A stretch of DNA of 60,156 nt, from assembly GCA_937920495.1 (NCBI GenBank), contig CALEUQ010000029.1:1-60156 (forward strand), in the 5' to 3' direction. Positions within the stretch are counted from its first letter, which is position 1, and each line of letters starts with the position of its first letter. Made by a program: the position numbers and the translations under genes. The notes under the pieces are model-generated. The model did not search any database and was not told where the DNA came from. It worked only from the letters and a program-made list of their open reading frames with translations. This DNA is from an uncultured bacterium. Its GTDB lineage: Bacteria; Spirochaetota; UBA4802; UB4802. Below are positions 1 through 8,453 of the stretch, piece by piece.

Positions 1-480
1 CAAGCTCAGCAACCGTACTTTTTTATATCATCACAGGTTGTCATAAATGATGTGATTCAGGTACGTCCGCCGTAGAAGGATGACTCAATGCAGGAGGCAA
101 GTCGTGAGTAAAGGGATAGTTGTAAGGTATGCGTGCACTTAAAACATGAAACAGCACGTGATAAGAATTGAATTACAAACGTGTGATTTACCGACGCATC
201 CTTTCAGCTAACGTTGCGTTATTGTAGCAATACTGTAACACTTTTCGGGAATTTTTGTTTTCAGGGATACATGTAGTGAGCTATAACAACGACACACGCC
301 CTTCAAATTTTTTATTGAAACAGCCTTTATATGCAATACTATTATTGACAGAAGAGTTTTTGATGCATAAGGAATTAACGTAAAGATAAAATTCCTTATT
401 GATGGATTATTTTTTATCCCAAAAATTTGGAAAGAGGGTTAATATTACTATAAAATTGATTGCTGCAGTAAAATAAATTA
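1..480. other. Gene-free left end of window
   Basis: I see no coding region or recognisable RNA gene here; the longest start-to-stop stretches are only about 20 codons. The first 300 bases look less AT-rich than the 180 that follow. tmRNA, RNase P and SRP RNA signatures were looked for by eye and not found. Confidence 0.4.
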
Positions 481-509
481 TTGCAATATTTTATGTTATT
501 GTATATAAA
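481..509 (+). promoter_or_regulatory. Putative sigma-70 promoter of the hybrid sensor kinase
   Basis: TTGCAA at 481-486 and TATAAA at 504-509 are separated by 17 bases. The -10 box ends only 8 bases before the ATG at 518, so transcription would start at or next to the start codon and the mRNA could be nearly leaderless. No Shine-Dalgarno sequence is visible. The promoter is inferred from motif matching only. Confidence 0.4.
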
Positions 510-517
510 TAAAAATC

Positions 518-3019
518 ATGAAAAACAGATTTACATGTTGGGCAACGCGATTCAATACATACCTGAATGGCTCATTATGTTTACTGGTGGTATTATGTGT
601 TGTTACCTGTTCTTCTGAAAATAATCACTCTTTGTTTTTGACACCTGAGGAAATACAATATATACAATCCCTGAAAAAACCAATTATTGCAGCACCATGT
701 CCTGATTATCCACCAATTGATTTCACTGATCATGATGGAAATTATGCAGGATTGAGTCATGATTACTTACACGAGATAGCTATAAAAACAGGTATCAAAT
801 TTACAACGGCAAGTGTAGATTCATGGGCTGAAGTACTTGATGCAGCAAAAGATAGAAAAGTAGATATTGTTCTTTCTATACAGGATGTTCCTGAGCGCCG
901 TTCGTATTTACAATTTACCAGTCCGTATGTACGCATCCCAAATGTAATTGTAACGCGCAAGTCGTTTGCAAAAAACCTTGCCTTAAAAGATTTGAAGAAT
1001 TTACATGTTGCAGCAGTTAAAGGCTACGCCGTTGTTGACTACGTTTTAAAACAATATCCAGAAATAAAGTTTCATCTTGTGAAAAATGAAACTGAAGGCT
1101 TGATGAAATTATCATTTGGTGAATATGATGCAATGATTATCTCACTGTCAACTGTCTCATATATTATAGATACATATGGTATTTCAAATTTACGTGTGGC
1201 AGGTTATGTGGGATATGACTGGAACCTGTGTATAGGTGTTCGAAATGATAATGCAGTATTGTTTTCAATAATTTCCAAAGCATTAAACTCTATTTCACAA
1301 ACTAAAAGAAATGCTATTTACCGCAAGTGGATTTCATTAGCTCCAAAACCTGTGTATTATGAAAAGGAGTTCTGGTATATCGTTGCTGCGTTAACTACAG
1401 GTGGACTGCTTATCATTATTGCTATTGTGGCGTGGAATGCATCACTGCGAAGGCAGGTAAAAATTAAAACCGAATTGCTGGAAAATGAATTATACTGGCA
1501 TAAAAAAACACAGGAACAACTGGCACTGGAAAAAGAAAGACTTTTAATAACCATTCAATCAATAGGCGATATATTTATAAGTACCGATGAACATGGTATC
1601 ATTGTGCTTTCCAATAAAGAGGCAGATATATTATTTGGTAATACACCATCAGTGGGGAAACGTGTAAGTTCTTTAATCACATTTTATGAACCACTACTAC
1701 AACAAGAGGTAAATCCTATTGATGAATCAATGAATTTGAGGAAGCTTGTTATATATCATCATCTTCAATGTCATTGTCATAATACAATCAAGGATGTATC
1801 TGTTGTTTCTTCACCAATATATATAGAAGGTGCTGTTAGTGGTGCTGTGACAATAATCAGAGATATTACTGAAATGCTTTCAATGCAGAATGAACTTATA
1901 AAACTGCAACAGTTTGAGTCATTAGGGATGCTGGCAGCAGGCATTGCCCATGATTTTAACAATATCCTTACCGCTATTATTGGCAATGCCGAGATAGCAT
2001 CGCTTTTGATAGTAAAAAATAACAAATCCAATGAATTGGCAAATATTTTAGATGGAATCAAACAATCAGTTAAGTCAGCACAGTCATTGACTTCTCAGTT
2101 GTTAACCTATGCAAAAGGTGGTAAGCCAGTTAAGAAAACCGGTGATATTGTACAGTTAGTACGTGATACTGTGGATTTTGCGACGCATGGAAGCGGTGTG
2201 AGGGTAGAATATAGAATCGATAATCCAGTAGGGAAATGTGATTTTGATGAGCATCAGCTTTCACATGTATTCAGGAATCTGGCATTGAATGCCGTACAGG
2301 CTATGAACGGTAATGGTGTATTGACAATTACAGTAAAGACTCTGCCACATAAACCTGATATACTGCAGCTGCCTGAAGATAGCTACATCATGATTCAGTT
2401 TTCTGATACCGGAAGAGGTATTCCGCACGAACACATTAGTAAAATTTTTGATCCCTATTTTACTACTAAGGAAAAGGGGACAGGATTGGGACTTACAACA
2501 TCATTGTCAATAATACGTCAACATGGGGGTACCATTACAGTTTCTTCTGATGAAAAAGGCGCAACTTTTACTGTATATCTGCCTAAAGCAGAAGTCCAAA
2601 CGCCTGTTGAAGCAATAGATATCATAAATGTTGATTCTATTCATGCTCATGTTCTTGTACTTGATGACAGACAGGATATACTTGATGTTACCACGGGTAT
2701 GCTGGAGCTACTTGGGTGTACCTATGATACTGCAACATATAGCGATGAGGCAATAAAAAAGATAATTATATCGCACCAGCAGGGGAAGCCGTTTGATTGT
2801 GTACTGGTTGATGTGACAATTCCTGGTAGCATAAGTGGTGTGGATGCATTTGCACAGATGAAAAAAATTCAGCAGGATATAAAAGGGATTGTCATGAGCG
2901 GATATGCTGATAACAGTGCTATTGCAGATTATTCAAAATATGGTTTTGCCTGGTATCTGGTAAAACCTTTTACATTTGATGATGTAAAACAGGCCTTAAT
3001 TAAAGCATTGTATAGTTAA
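518..3019 (+). CDS. Hybrid sensor histidine kinase with periplasmic solute-binding domain
   Basis: An 833-residue membrane sensor. The hydrophobic N-terminus (about 10-32, ending LCVVTC) is a signal peptide, possibly lipoprotein-like. A bacterial extracellular solute-binding family 3 domain (about 50-275) follows, then one membrane segment (about 284-306) and a PAS-like region (about 340-455). The HisKA domain has the phospho-acceptor His478 in the motif AHDFNN. The ATPase domain shows NLALNAVQAM, DTGRGIP and GTGLGL. A C-terminal receiver domain (about 710-833) has Asp765 in LVDVT and the lysine of VKPF. The architecture suggests sensing of a small periplasmic ligand, perhaps an amino acid, with phosphate passed to the attached receiver. 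No separate DNA-binding regulator is adjacent. The next gene starts 9 bases downstream, so the ligand may relate to that operon. Confidence 0.9.
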   Translation: MKNRFTCWATRFNTYLNGSLCLLVVLCVVTCSSENNHSLFLTPEEIQYIQSLKKPIIAAPCPDYPPIDFTDHDGNYAGLSHDYLHEIAIKTGIKFTTASVDSWAEVLDAAKDRKVDIVLSIQDVPERRSYLQFTSPYVRIPNVIVTRKSFAKNLALKDLKNLHVAAVKGYAVVDYVLKQYPEIKFHLVKNETEGLMKLSFGEYDAMIISLSTVSYIIDTYGISNLRVAGYVGYDWNLCIGVRNDNAVLFSIISKALNSISQTKRNAIYRKWISLAPKPVYYEKEFWYIVAALTTGGLLIIIAIVAWNASLRRQVKIKTELLENELYWHKKTQEQLALEKERLLITIQSIGDIFISTDEHGIIVLSNKEADILFGNTPSVGKRVSSLITFYEPLLQQEVNPIDESMNLRKLVIYHHLQCHCHNTIKDVSVVSSPIYIEGAVSGAVTIIRDITEMLSMQNELIKLQQFESLGMLAAGIAHDFNNILTAIIGNAEIASLLIVKNNKSNELANILDGIKQSVKSAQSLTSQLLTYAKGGKPVKKTGDIVQLVRDTVDFATHGSGVRVEYRIDNPVGKCDFDEHQLSHVFRNLALNAVQAMNGNGVLTITVKTLPHKPDILQLPEDSYIMIQFSDTGRGIPHEHISKIFDPYFTTKEKGTGLGLTTSLSIIRQHGGTITVSSDEKGATFTVYLPKAEVQTPVEAIDIINVDSIHAHVLVLDDRQDILDVTTGMLELLGCTYDTATYSDEAIKKIIISHQQGKPFDCVLVDVTIPGSISGVDAFAQMKKIQQDIKGIVMSGYADNSAIADYSKYGFAWYLVKPFTFDDVKQALIKALYS

Positions 3020-3028
3020 TGTTGATCT

Positions 3029-3871
3029 ATGGAAGCATATTGGCAAAGAGTAGAAAAGCTACACGAAATTATAGAGGGGACAATAGTACTGCGGCATAAT
3101 CCAGAATCCCATAAAATACAGCAAGGTATATTTGTACACTATGATGACGGTATCATACTTAAGAATGTCATAGATTGCACACACTATAGCTTTCTGGCAA
3201 CTGAAGGTATTGTGTATCCTGATAGAAATGATGTATTTTATAAGGCGCTCACCAACTTTAATACAAGTCCTGTAGCACATAAAGCGTTGAAAGTTATTTA
3301 CCAGTGGCCACTATATCAAAAACATCCAGAATTATCACTACATATAGAACAATTTGTAAAATCAACATTTGTGCCCGAACAGATACTGGATTTACAAAAA
3401 AAAGATAATCTAAAAGCAGTGTTTATTCCTCTTCAGCAGTATTTCAGAATTGGGAGATACAAAGAGCGCCGCAATATAGAGCGAGTATGCCACGATAAAT
3501 TTAAATTTTGGCTTGATTCATTACGTATTGGTGAGCATATCACATATTTGGCTTCGGTTGCGGGAATATCGTCGCATACTCCAAAATTTTATTCGGCAGG
3601 TACAAAACCACATGAGGTAACTCATCAGTATCTTGAACAGGAAGAGTTTGCATTCAATCCCACTCATGGTGGGCACATAAAGTGTAATGCAATTGTTGAT
3701 GGTAAAAAGCAGTTCATAGTAGATGCTGGTTCAAACTATATTGGACGTGGTGTTAAAGCAACACTTTTCACTGCAAAACAGGTTGCTTCAGGATTAAAGA
3801 AATTATATCCAGAGTATGAATTTGTGCCTGTTGCTGGCAGAGGTGCATTTGGCGTGGAGCAAAGTTATTAA
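3029..3871 (+). CDS. Unrecognised conserved-looking cytoplasmic protein
   Basis: A 280-residue protein I do not recognise. It has no signal peptide or membrane segment. The N-terminal half contains a beta-rich part (about 15-65). The middle (about 85-180) is charged and probably helical. The C-terminal third is rich in His, Gly and Cys, with HEVTHQYLEQ and HGGHIKCN, then FIVDAGSNYIGRGV and VPVAGRGAFG, which look like conserved loops. The ATG lies 9 bases after the sensor kinase stop, so co-transcription is likely. A Shine-Dalgarno site is not obvious. The His/Cys cluster might bind metal, but that is only a guess. Confidence 0.6.
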   Translation: MEAYWQRVEKLHEIIEGTIVLRHNPESHKIQQGIFVHYDDGIILKNVIDCTHYSFLATEGIVYPDRNDVFYKALTNFNTSPVAHKALKVIYQWPLYQKHPELSLHIEQFVKSTFVPEQILDLQKKDNLKAVFIPLQQYFRIGRYKERRNIERVCHDKFKFWLDSLRIGEHITYLASVAGISSHTPKFYSAGTKPHEVTHQYLEQEEFAFNPTHGGHIKCNAIVDGKKQFIVDAGSNYIGRGVKATLFTAKQVASGLKKLYPEYEFVPVAGRGAFGVEQSY

Positions 3872-3887
3872 CATGCAATAGTTGTTT

Positions 3888-3916
3888 TTTACAGTAACTA
3901 TCGCACAAAAATAAAA
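3888..3916 (-). repeat. Dispersed GCGATAGT element, intergenic copy
   Basis: The plus strand reads TTTACAGTAACTATCGCAC and then an A-rich tract. This is the reverse complement of the extended element TGTGCGATAGTTACTG. It lies just upstream of the aminotransferase promoter and closely matches the copy at 54691-54718. Confidence 0.6.
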
Positions 3917-3923
3917 AATGATT

Positions 3924-3952
3924 TTGACATATTAACTACAGTAATGTAGTAT
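3924..3952 (+). promoter_or_regulatory. Putative promoter of the class III aminotransferase unit
   Basis: TTGACA at 3924-3929 and TAGTAT at 3947-3952 have a 17-base spacer. A GGAGG ribosome-binding site at 3959-3963 lies 6 bases before the ATG at 3970, so the leader would be very short. The consensus -35 supports a real promoter separating this unit from the upstream sensor genes. Confidence 0.5.
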
Positions 3953-3969
3953 AAAGATGGAGGAAGCCA

Positions 3970-5190
3970 ATGCACAAAGAAAAAATAATGGAACTATATG
4001 CTCGCCATGTTTCACCTGGCAAAGTGGAACTTTATAAAAAATACGACATCGCACTGGTGCCATACAAACGCCGTGGTGTGTTTATATACGATATTAATGG
4101 CACACGATACATAAATTGCCATTGCAATGGTGGTGTGTTTAACCTTGGGCATCGTAATAAAAAGATAATGGATGCGGTGAAGAAAGCCATGCAGCGATAT
4201 GATATTGGTAACCACCATTTGATAAGCCAGCCAAAAGCCATCTTAGCCCAAAAATTGGCAGGCACAATGCCATTGGGGTTAAACCAGGTTGTGTATGGTG
4301 TTTCAGGCGGCGAGGCAATCGATACTGCAATCAAGCTGGCACGGGCTGTTACGGGACGCCCGCACATCATTTCAGCCATTGGCGGGTATCACGGGCATAC
4401 GGGGCTTGCTCTTGCAACAGGTGATGAAAAATTTAAAAAGCCATTTGAGCCGCTTTCACCGGGATTTATTCAGGTGCCGTTTAATGATGTTGAAGCAATG
4501 AAGGCTGTTATTGATGAACACACCGCTGCTGTCATCCTGGAAACAATTCCTGCAACACTTGGCATAGTTGTCCCTGATAAAAATTACTTTAAAAATGTAC
4601 TTGAGCTGTGTCATTCAAAAGGTGCACTCTTTATAATGGATGAGGTGCAGACCGGCTTTGGGCGCACGGGGAAGATATGGGGCTTTGAGCACTTTGATAT
4701 TGTTCCTGACATTGTGGTTTTAGGTAAAGGCATGAGCGGTGGTATTTATCCAATTACTGCAACAGTATATAAAGAAGACTATGCATTCTTTTTTAAGGAA
4801 AATCCGTTTATCCATATCTCAACATTTGGTGGCAGTGAAATTGGGTGTTTTGCAGCAATGGCTGTTTTAGATATGTGCGATAGTTTATTGTTAAACCATG
4901 TAAATCAGATAGCAGACTATTTTACAAAAAAACTTACAGCTCTTTCATCACAGTATCCAAAAGCATCATTTTCGGTACGTGGACTTGGCCTTATGATGGG
5001 GCTTGCATTTACCGATGAGGTGACAGCGCTTTTTATGGTTAAGCTATTATTTGATAATGGAGTGTATGTTGTCTATTCAGGCAATGATCCTAAGGTGATT
5101 CAGTTTTTGCCGCCGCTTATTATTACACAACGTGAGGCAGATCTTGTGATTGCTGCAATAGAGAAGTCATTACAAGCCTTATCACAATGA
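3970..5190 (+). CDS. Class III PLP-dependent aminotransferase family enzyme
   Basis: A 406-residue fold-type I PLP enzyme of the acetylornithine/ornithine/GABA aminotransferase group. Visible motifs are SGGEAIDTAIKLAR, the phosphate-binding IGGYHGHTG, the Asp of LFIMDEVQTGFGRTG that contacts the cofactor ring, and the Schiff-base lysine Lys253 in LGKGMSGG. STFGGSEIGC near 280 forms part of the active-site loop. The substrate cannot be told from sequence. This family also contains phospho-lyases that act on phosphorylated amino alcohols. That matters here because the next gene, 10 bases downstream, is kinase-like. The start is supported by GGAGG. Confidence 0.88.
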   Translation: MHKEKIMELYARHVSPGKVELYKKYDIALVPYKRRGVFIYDINGTRYINCHCNGGVFNLGHRNKKIMDAVKKAMQRYDIGNHHLISQPKAILAQKLAGTMPLGLNQVVYGVSGGEAIDTAIKLARAVTGRPHIISAIGGYHGHTGLALATGDEKFKKPFEPLSPGFIQVPFNDVEAMKAVIDEHTAAVILETIPATLGIVVPDKNYFKNVLELCHSKGALFIMDEVQTGFGRTGKIWGFEHFDIVPDIVVLGKGMSGGIYPITATVYKEDYAFFFKENPFIHISTFGGSEIGCFAAMAVLDMCDSLLLNHVNQIADYFTKKLTALSSQYPKASFSVRGLGLMMGLAFTDEVTALFMVKLLFDNGVYVVYSGNDPKVIQFLPPLIITQREADLVIAAIEKSLQALSQ

Positions 5191-5200
5191 GGAGGCGGGT

Positions 5201-6730
5201 ATGGAAGATGACCATAAGGATATCATTGAGCATCTGACACTTTTACATACCGTGTATGAACTAAAACGCAAGCGGATACGTTTTATGCAACTGGCATCTG
5301 TTGATAGCACATTACAGGAGCTATCTGAAAATTTTTACAAAATCTGGGATAAAACATCAAAGGGTTTTGTGCTGAAAGATGCATACTCATATGCAAAAAC
5401 TATTGATATTATCAAAGGCCTTTTTGGACTGCATGATGAAATAATGACGATTATGCGAGGGAATAAAGCAATACTTACCGTTGATAAGATACGCTTTTAC
5501 CAGTATCTGGTGCGCCATATTGCAAATACTCGTGCGCTTCACTATCTGTATAATCTTTTTTATGGGGATGAAAATATATCTATTGAAAAACTTGTTAAGG
5601 AACAATTACCATATCTGGAACGGTATCTGCCAACATTTAAAAAATTTGATAGGGCAAAAAATTTACAGCAATTAGTGCTGTCGCAATTTGATATACAGAA
5701 TATATGGTCCATTATTGAGATATTTGACCGTATTCGTAATAATCTTATGCAGGATACTGCGTTATATAAACAATTTACAAAAGATTTTACCAGATTGTAT
5801 CGTGAAGAGCTTAAACTCAAAATTTTGGGGTATGGCGAAATATCTACCGTGATGCAGACCATGCATGGCTCGGTCATTAATGAATCATTTACAAAAATAA
5901 AAGTCACTGAATCTGATTGGGTATGGAAACGGATGCCCCCTATCGACACTCTTGCTGATGTTATGGCATTACAAAAGGTGTATCATGAATACAGGGAAAT
6001 ACTTACTAAAAAAATAGGCATTCAGGTGCCACAGCAACAATTCCGTTACTTTAAAAGCAATGGTTGGTATACTGTGTATGCCGGACAAAAAAAGGTTAAT
6101 CCACAGATGGTTGGGAATTCCCTTGTGAAACGTCTTGATGAACGCAATGCAGTGCAACTATTTACAAAGATTTTAGAGGAACTGAAAAAGTGGTATGTGT
6201 GTAATCAACGTGAAGAAAATCTTAAAGTGGGTATTGATGGGCAGATATCAAACTGGGTATTGGTTTCGGTTGATGAAGCCTTGAACTATGTTGGTGAAAA
6301 TGATACATTATTATATATTGATACCAGTACACCGTTATACCGCATCAATGGTGTGGAACAGCTTAACGCCGAGCTGTTCTTGAAAAATACACCGTGGTTT
6401 TTACGGGCACTCATACGTTCACTTTTTTTACAGGAGGTTCTTGACCGATACTATGACCTGCGTTCGGTGGTTATTGATTGCATAGCCAACCTGTATAAGG
6501 AAAAACGTGAAGACTTGATACCAGCGTTTATAAAAGCTGCAAATTATTTCTTTGCTTCAATAGATGAATCAATCAAGCCCCTCACATTGGAAGAAATAAC
6601 AAAATATTATAAAAGTGATGCATTTATATGGCGGCTGTTCCAGTTTGCACGCAGGGTTGACAAATTTGTAACTGAAAATATTTTTAGAAAAAAATACATG
6701 TATCGCCTGCCTGAAAAAATAGAGCGATAA
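5201..6730 (+). CDS. Large kinase-like protein of unknown substrate
   Basis: A 509-residue soluble protein. The N-terminal 200 residues look helical and are not recognised. From about 205 it shows signs of a protein-kinase or aminoglycoside-phosphotransferase fold: a glycine-rich loop (Gly210-Tyr-Gly212 in GYGEIST), a candidate ATP-binding lysine (Lys243 in VWKRM), a catalytic-loop pattern with Asp346 and Asn351 five residues apart (IDGQISNW), and a candidate metal-binding Asp374 (LYIDTSTP). The canonical HRD and DFG motifs are absent, so it could be an atypical kinase or a pseudokinase. It may belong to the DUF6206 group, but I cannot confirm this. It follows the PLP enzyme by 10 bases and has a GAGGCGGG ribosome-binding site. 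Confidence 0.6.
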   Translation: MEDDHKDIIEHLTLLHTVYELKRKRIRFMQLASVDSTLQELSENFYKIWDKTSKGFVLKDAYSYAKTIDIIKGLFGLHDEIMTIMRGNKAILTVDKIRFYQYLVRHIANTRALHYLYNLFYGDENISIEKLVKEQLPYLERYLPTFKKFDRAKNLQQLVLSQFDIQNIWSIIEIFDRIRNNLMQDTALYKQFTKDFTRLYREELKLKILGYGEISTVMQTMHGSVINESFTKIKVTESDWVWKRMPPIDTLADVMALQKVYHEYREILTKKIGIQVPQQQFRYFKSNGWYTVYAGQKKVNPQMVGNSLVKRLDERNAVQLFTKILEELKKWYVCNQREENLKVGIDGQISNWVLVSVDEALNYVGENDTLLYIDTSTPLYRINGVEQLNAELFLKNTPWFLRALIRSLFLQEVLDRYYDLRSVVIDCIANLYKEKREDLIPAFIKAANYFFASIDESIKPLTLEEITKYYKSDAFIWRLFQFARRVDKFVTENIFRKKYMYRLPEKIER

Positions 6731-6735
6731 GATAC

Positions 6736-7260
6736 TTACACTATGCTTTTCCAGCCAAGTGCCAGTACCTTATGTGCATTTTCTATATGTTTTTTTCGTG
6801 GTTGTGAAGGATGTGCAAATGCCATGAGTGCAATGAGAATTGCCAGTTCCATCAAGCGTACAGTATAATCTTTGTCATCCACTTCAATTGTAACAAAAGT
6901 ATTATACCTGAGTTTCAGTGGTATAATAAATGAAATACCTAAATCCCAATCCAGCACAGTTGATGATACCGCATTGTGGACGATTCTATCATTGATGCGG
7001 ACAGAACCACGTGAAAAAATAAGCTTTGTATTGTTAAGCCCCAATTTTTTAACACTCCTATAGATAAAATTGATTACATCATGAGGCATATTGCAGGTAA
7101 AATAACAGTTGCCTTTGATTCTTTTTAGCGGTTTAACTACTTTTGTAACTTTTCCTTTTATTCGGCGTGGCACAACAATGTAACGTTCTGTTTTATCAAT
7201 CCTGTTTATATTGATTATATTATTGGTATTCATTACAAAAGTTATTCCCGTAATATGCAT
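6736..7260 (-). CDS. Unrecognised basic protein
   Basis: A protein of up to 174 residues. The N-terminal half is strongly basic and beta-rich (RYIVVPRRIKGKVTKVVKPL) and the C-terminal third is helical. No signal peptide or catalytic motif is visible. The start is uncertain: an internal ATG at 7233 gives a 165-residue form beginning MNTNNI, and neither start has a strong ribosome-binding site. It lies 20 bases downstream of the next gene to the right, so the two probably form one unit. It converges on the kinase-like gene with only 5 bases between the stops. Confidence 0.55.
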   Translation of the reverse strand: MHITGITFVMNTNNIININRIDKTERYIVVPRRIKGKVTKVVKPLKRIKGNCYFTCNMPHDVINFIYRSVKKLGLNNTKLIFSRGSVRINDRIVHNAVSSTVLDWDLGISFIIPLKLRYNTFVTIEVDDKDYTVRLMELAILIALMAFAHPSQPRKKHIENAHKVLALGWKSIV

Positions 7261-7280
7261 GGTGTAGTACGCGCAAGAGC

Positions 7281-7817
7281 TTATTCCCCAACAGTATAAT
7301 TATTGATGACATAGTTATACATAGTTTCAAGTGCCCTGTCATGCGGACCTTCGATGCCTGTATCAATAATTACATCCTTTCTATTGTTTTCAAACCAGTG
7401 GTAAAGCATCCTCATGCCTGATTGCAGTGTAGGTGCACTGTGACATAGTTTAACTATCTTTCGCATCTCATCACGGCTGAAGAAATTACGCGCGCCGTTA
7501 ATGACAAAAATAAAATGGCGCAGGTCATCAGCTTCAACTACTTCAAGTTTATCTTTGCTGTAATCTTGCCGTTTTGTAGTAATGGTTTTAACATCAAGCT
7601 CATCAAATTCCTGTTGTAATTTTTTGACTTCAATATTATGCAAAAGGACCTTGGCCTGCTCATAAAGAAAATTAAGGCTTTCCTCATCCAGTTTTTTCAT
7701 TAAAAGATTTATTGCTTTTATATACTGTGTAATGGTATCGTTAGACGATTTAGTTGATTGTTTCTTAGATTTATTTTTGTTTTTATTTTTTGTATCTACG
7801 TGCTTTGATTGTGGCAT
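7281..7817 (-). CDS. Unrecognised Lys-rich, helical protein
   Basis: A 178-residue soluble protein. The first 25 residues are a low-complexity Lys/Asn/Ser tail. A mostly helical body of about 150 residues follows. No family was recognised. The start is well supported by GAGGAGG placed 5 bases before the ATG on the minus strand. Its sequence gives no hint of secretion. It is probably the first gene of a two-gene transcript with the protein at 6736-7260. Confidence 0.6.
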   Translation of the reverse strand: MPQSKHVDTKNKNKNKSKKQSTKSSNDTITQYIKAINLLMKKLDEESLNFLYEQAKVLLHNIEVKKLQQEFDELDVKTITTKRQDYSKDKLEVVEADDLRHFIFVINGARNFFSRDEMRKIVKLCHSAPTLQSGMRMLYHWFENNRKDVIIDTGIEGPHDRALETMYNYVINNYTVGE

Positions 7818-7883
7818 TGCTACCTCCTCTTCAAAGAAGATGTTGATGTCATTCTATATTAATCTTTAAAAATTAACCATGAG

Positions 7884-7900
7884 AGCATACCACGTATGCT
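7884..7900. promoter_or_regulatory. Short inverted repeat upstream of the two-gene unit
   Basis: AGCATAC and GTATGCT form a perfect 7-base inverted repeat with a 3-base spacer. It sits about 70 bases upstream of the gene starting at 7817. It could be an operator; there is no independent evidence. The rest of 7818-8077 is AT-rich with nothing recognisable. Confidence 0.25.
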
Positions 7901-8077
7901 TAAAAATTCACGTTTGTTTATAATAACCTATAGACACTTCCATATTTGTGTATGCCATTTATACAAGATGTAAAGAACAATATTATGAATCATCATAATT
8001 TTTAATAAACTTATTGAATAATATAGAAGGTTCTTAGGACATCTATATACATGTTTTTGCATATTTTTACAATACTA

Positions 8078-8344
8078 TTATCGTAATTGAGCACTCACAG
8101 TATAGATGAATGCAGCAATTGCTATAGTTTGGGTGAACAATAAACCCATTATCCATTTTATGGTTGCTGACCTGATAGAATCAATTTCTTTTATTAGACG
8201 TAATTCAGTTTCACGCACATCCGATTTTGTTGCTGCTTCATGCTGTTTCAGTAACTGTGCTGAAGAATCTATAATTTCTGCCAATCCTTTGGCTGCAGTT
8301 TCATTGTCTTTAAATATCTGGAACGTTTTTAATGCTAACCCCAT
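8078..8344 (-). CDS. Small coiled-coil protein with C-terminal membrane anchor
   Basis: An 88-residue protein. Residues 1-60 are helical and charged with a coiled-coil pattern (DVRETELRLIKEIDSIR). Residues about 64-84 form one hydrophobic segment. It resembles the small DUF1640-like proteins often called coiled-coil membrane proteins. The function is unknown. AAAGGA lies 5 bases before the ATG. It is flanked by gaps of over 100 bases and is probably transcribed alone. Confidence 0.6.
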   Translation of the reverse strand: MGLALKTFQIFKDNETAAKGLAEIIDSSAQLLKQHEAATKSDVRETELRLIKEIDSIRSATIKWIMGLLFTQTIAIAAFIYTVSAQLR

Positions 8345-8453
8345 ATATTCCTTTGCTCAATAGTTTTTAATTTGACTATTATCTCTTTGCTTCAAAAATA
8401 CAAATGTAGTAAGTATATGTCAAATAGTATTACTACATCTGCCATAGTGCACA

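Noticed and set aside
1..300. Possible group II intron or structured RNA remnant
   Set aside because: A few strings (for example GTACGTCCG) recall intron domain V, but no complete domain V hairpin, reverse transcriptase or splice-site pattern is visible.
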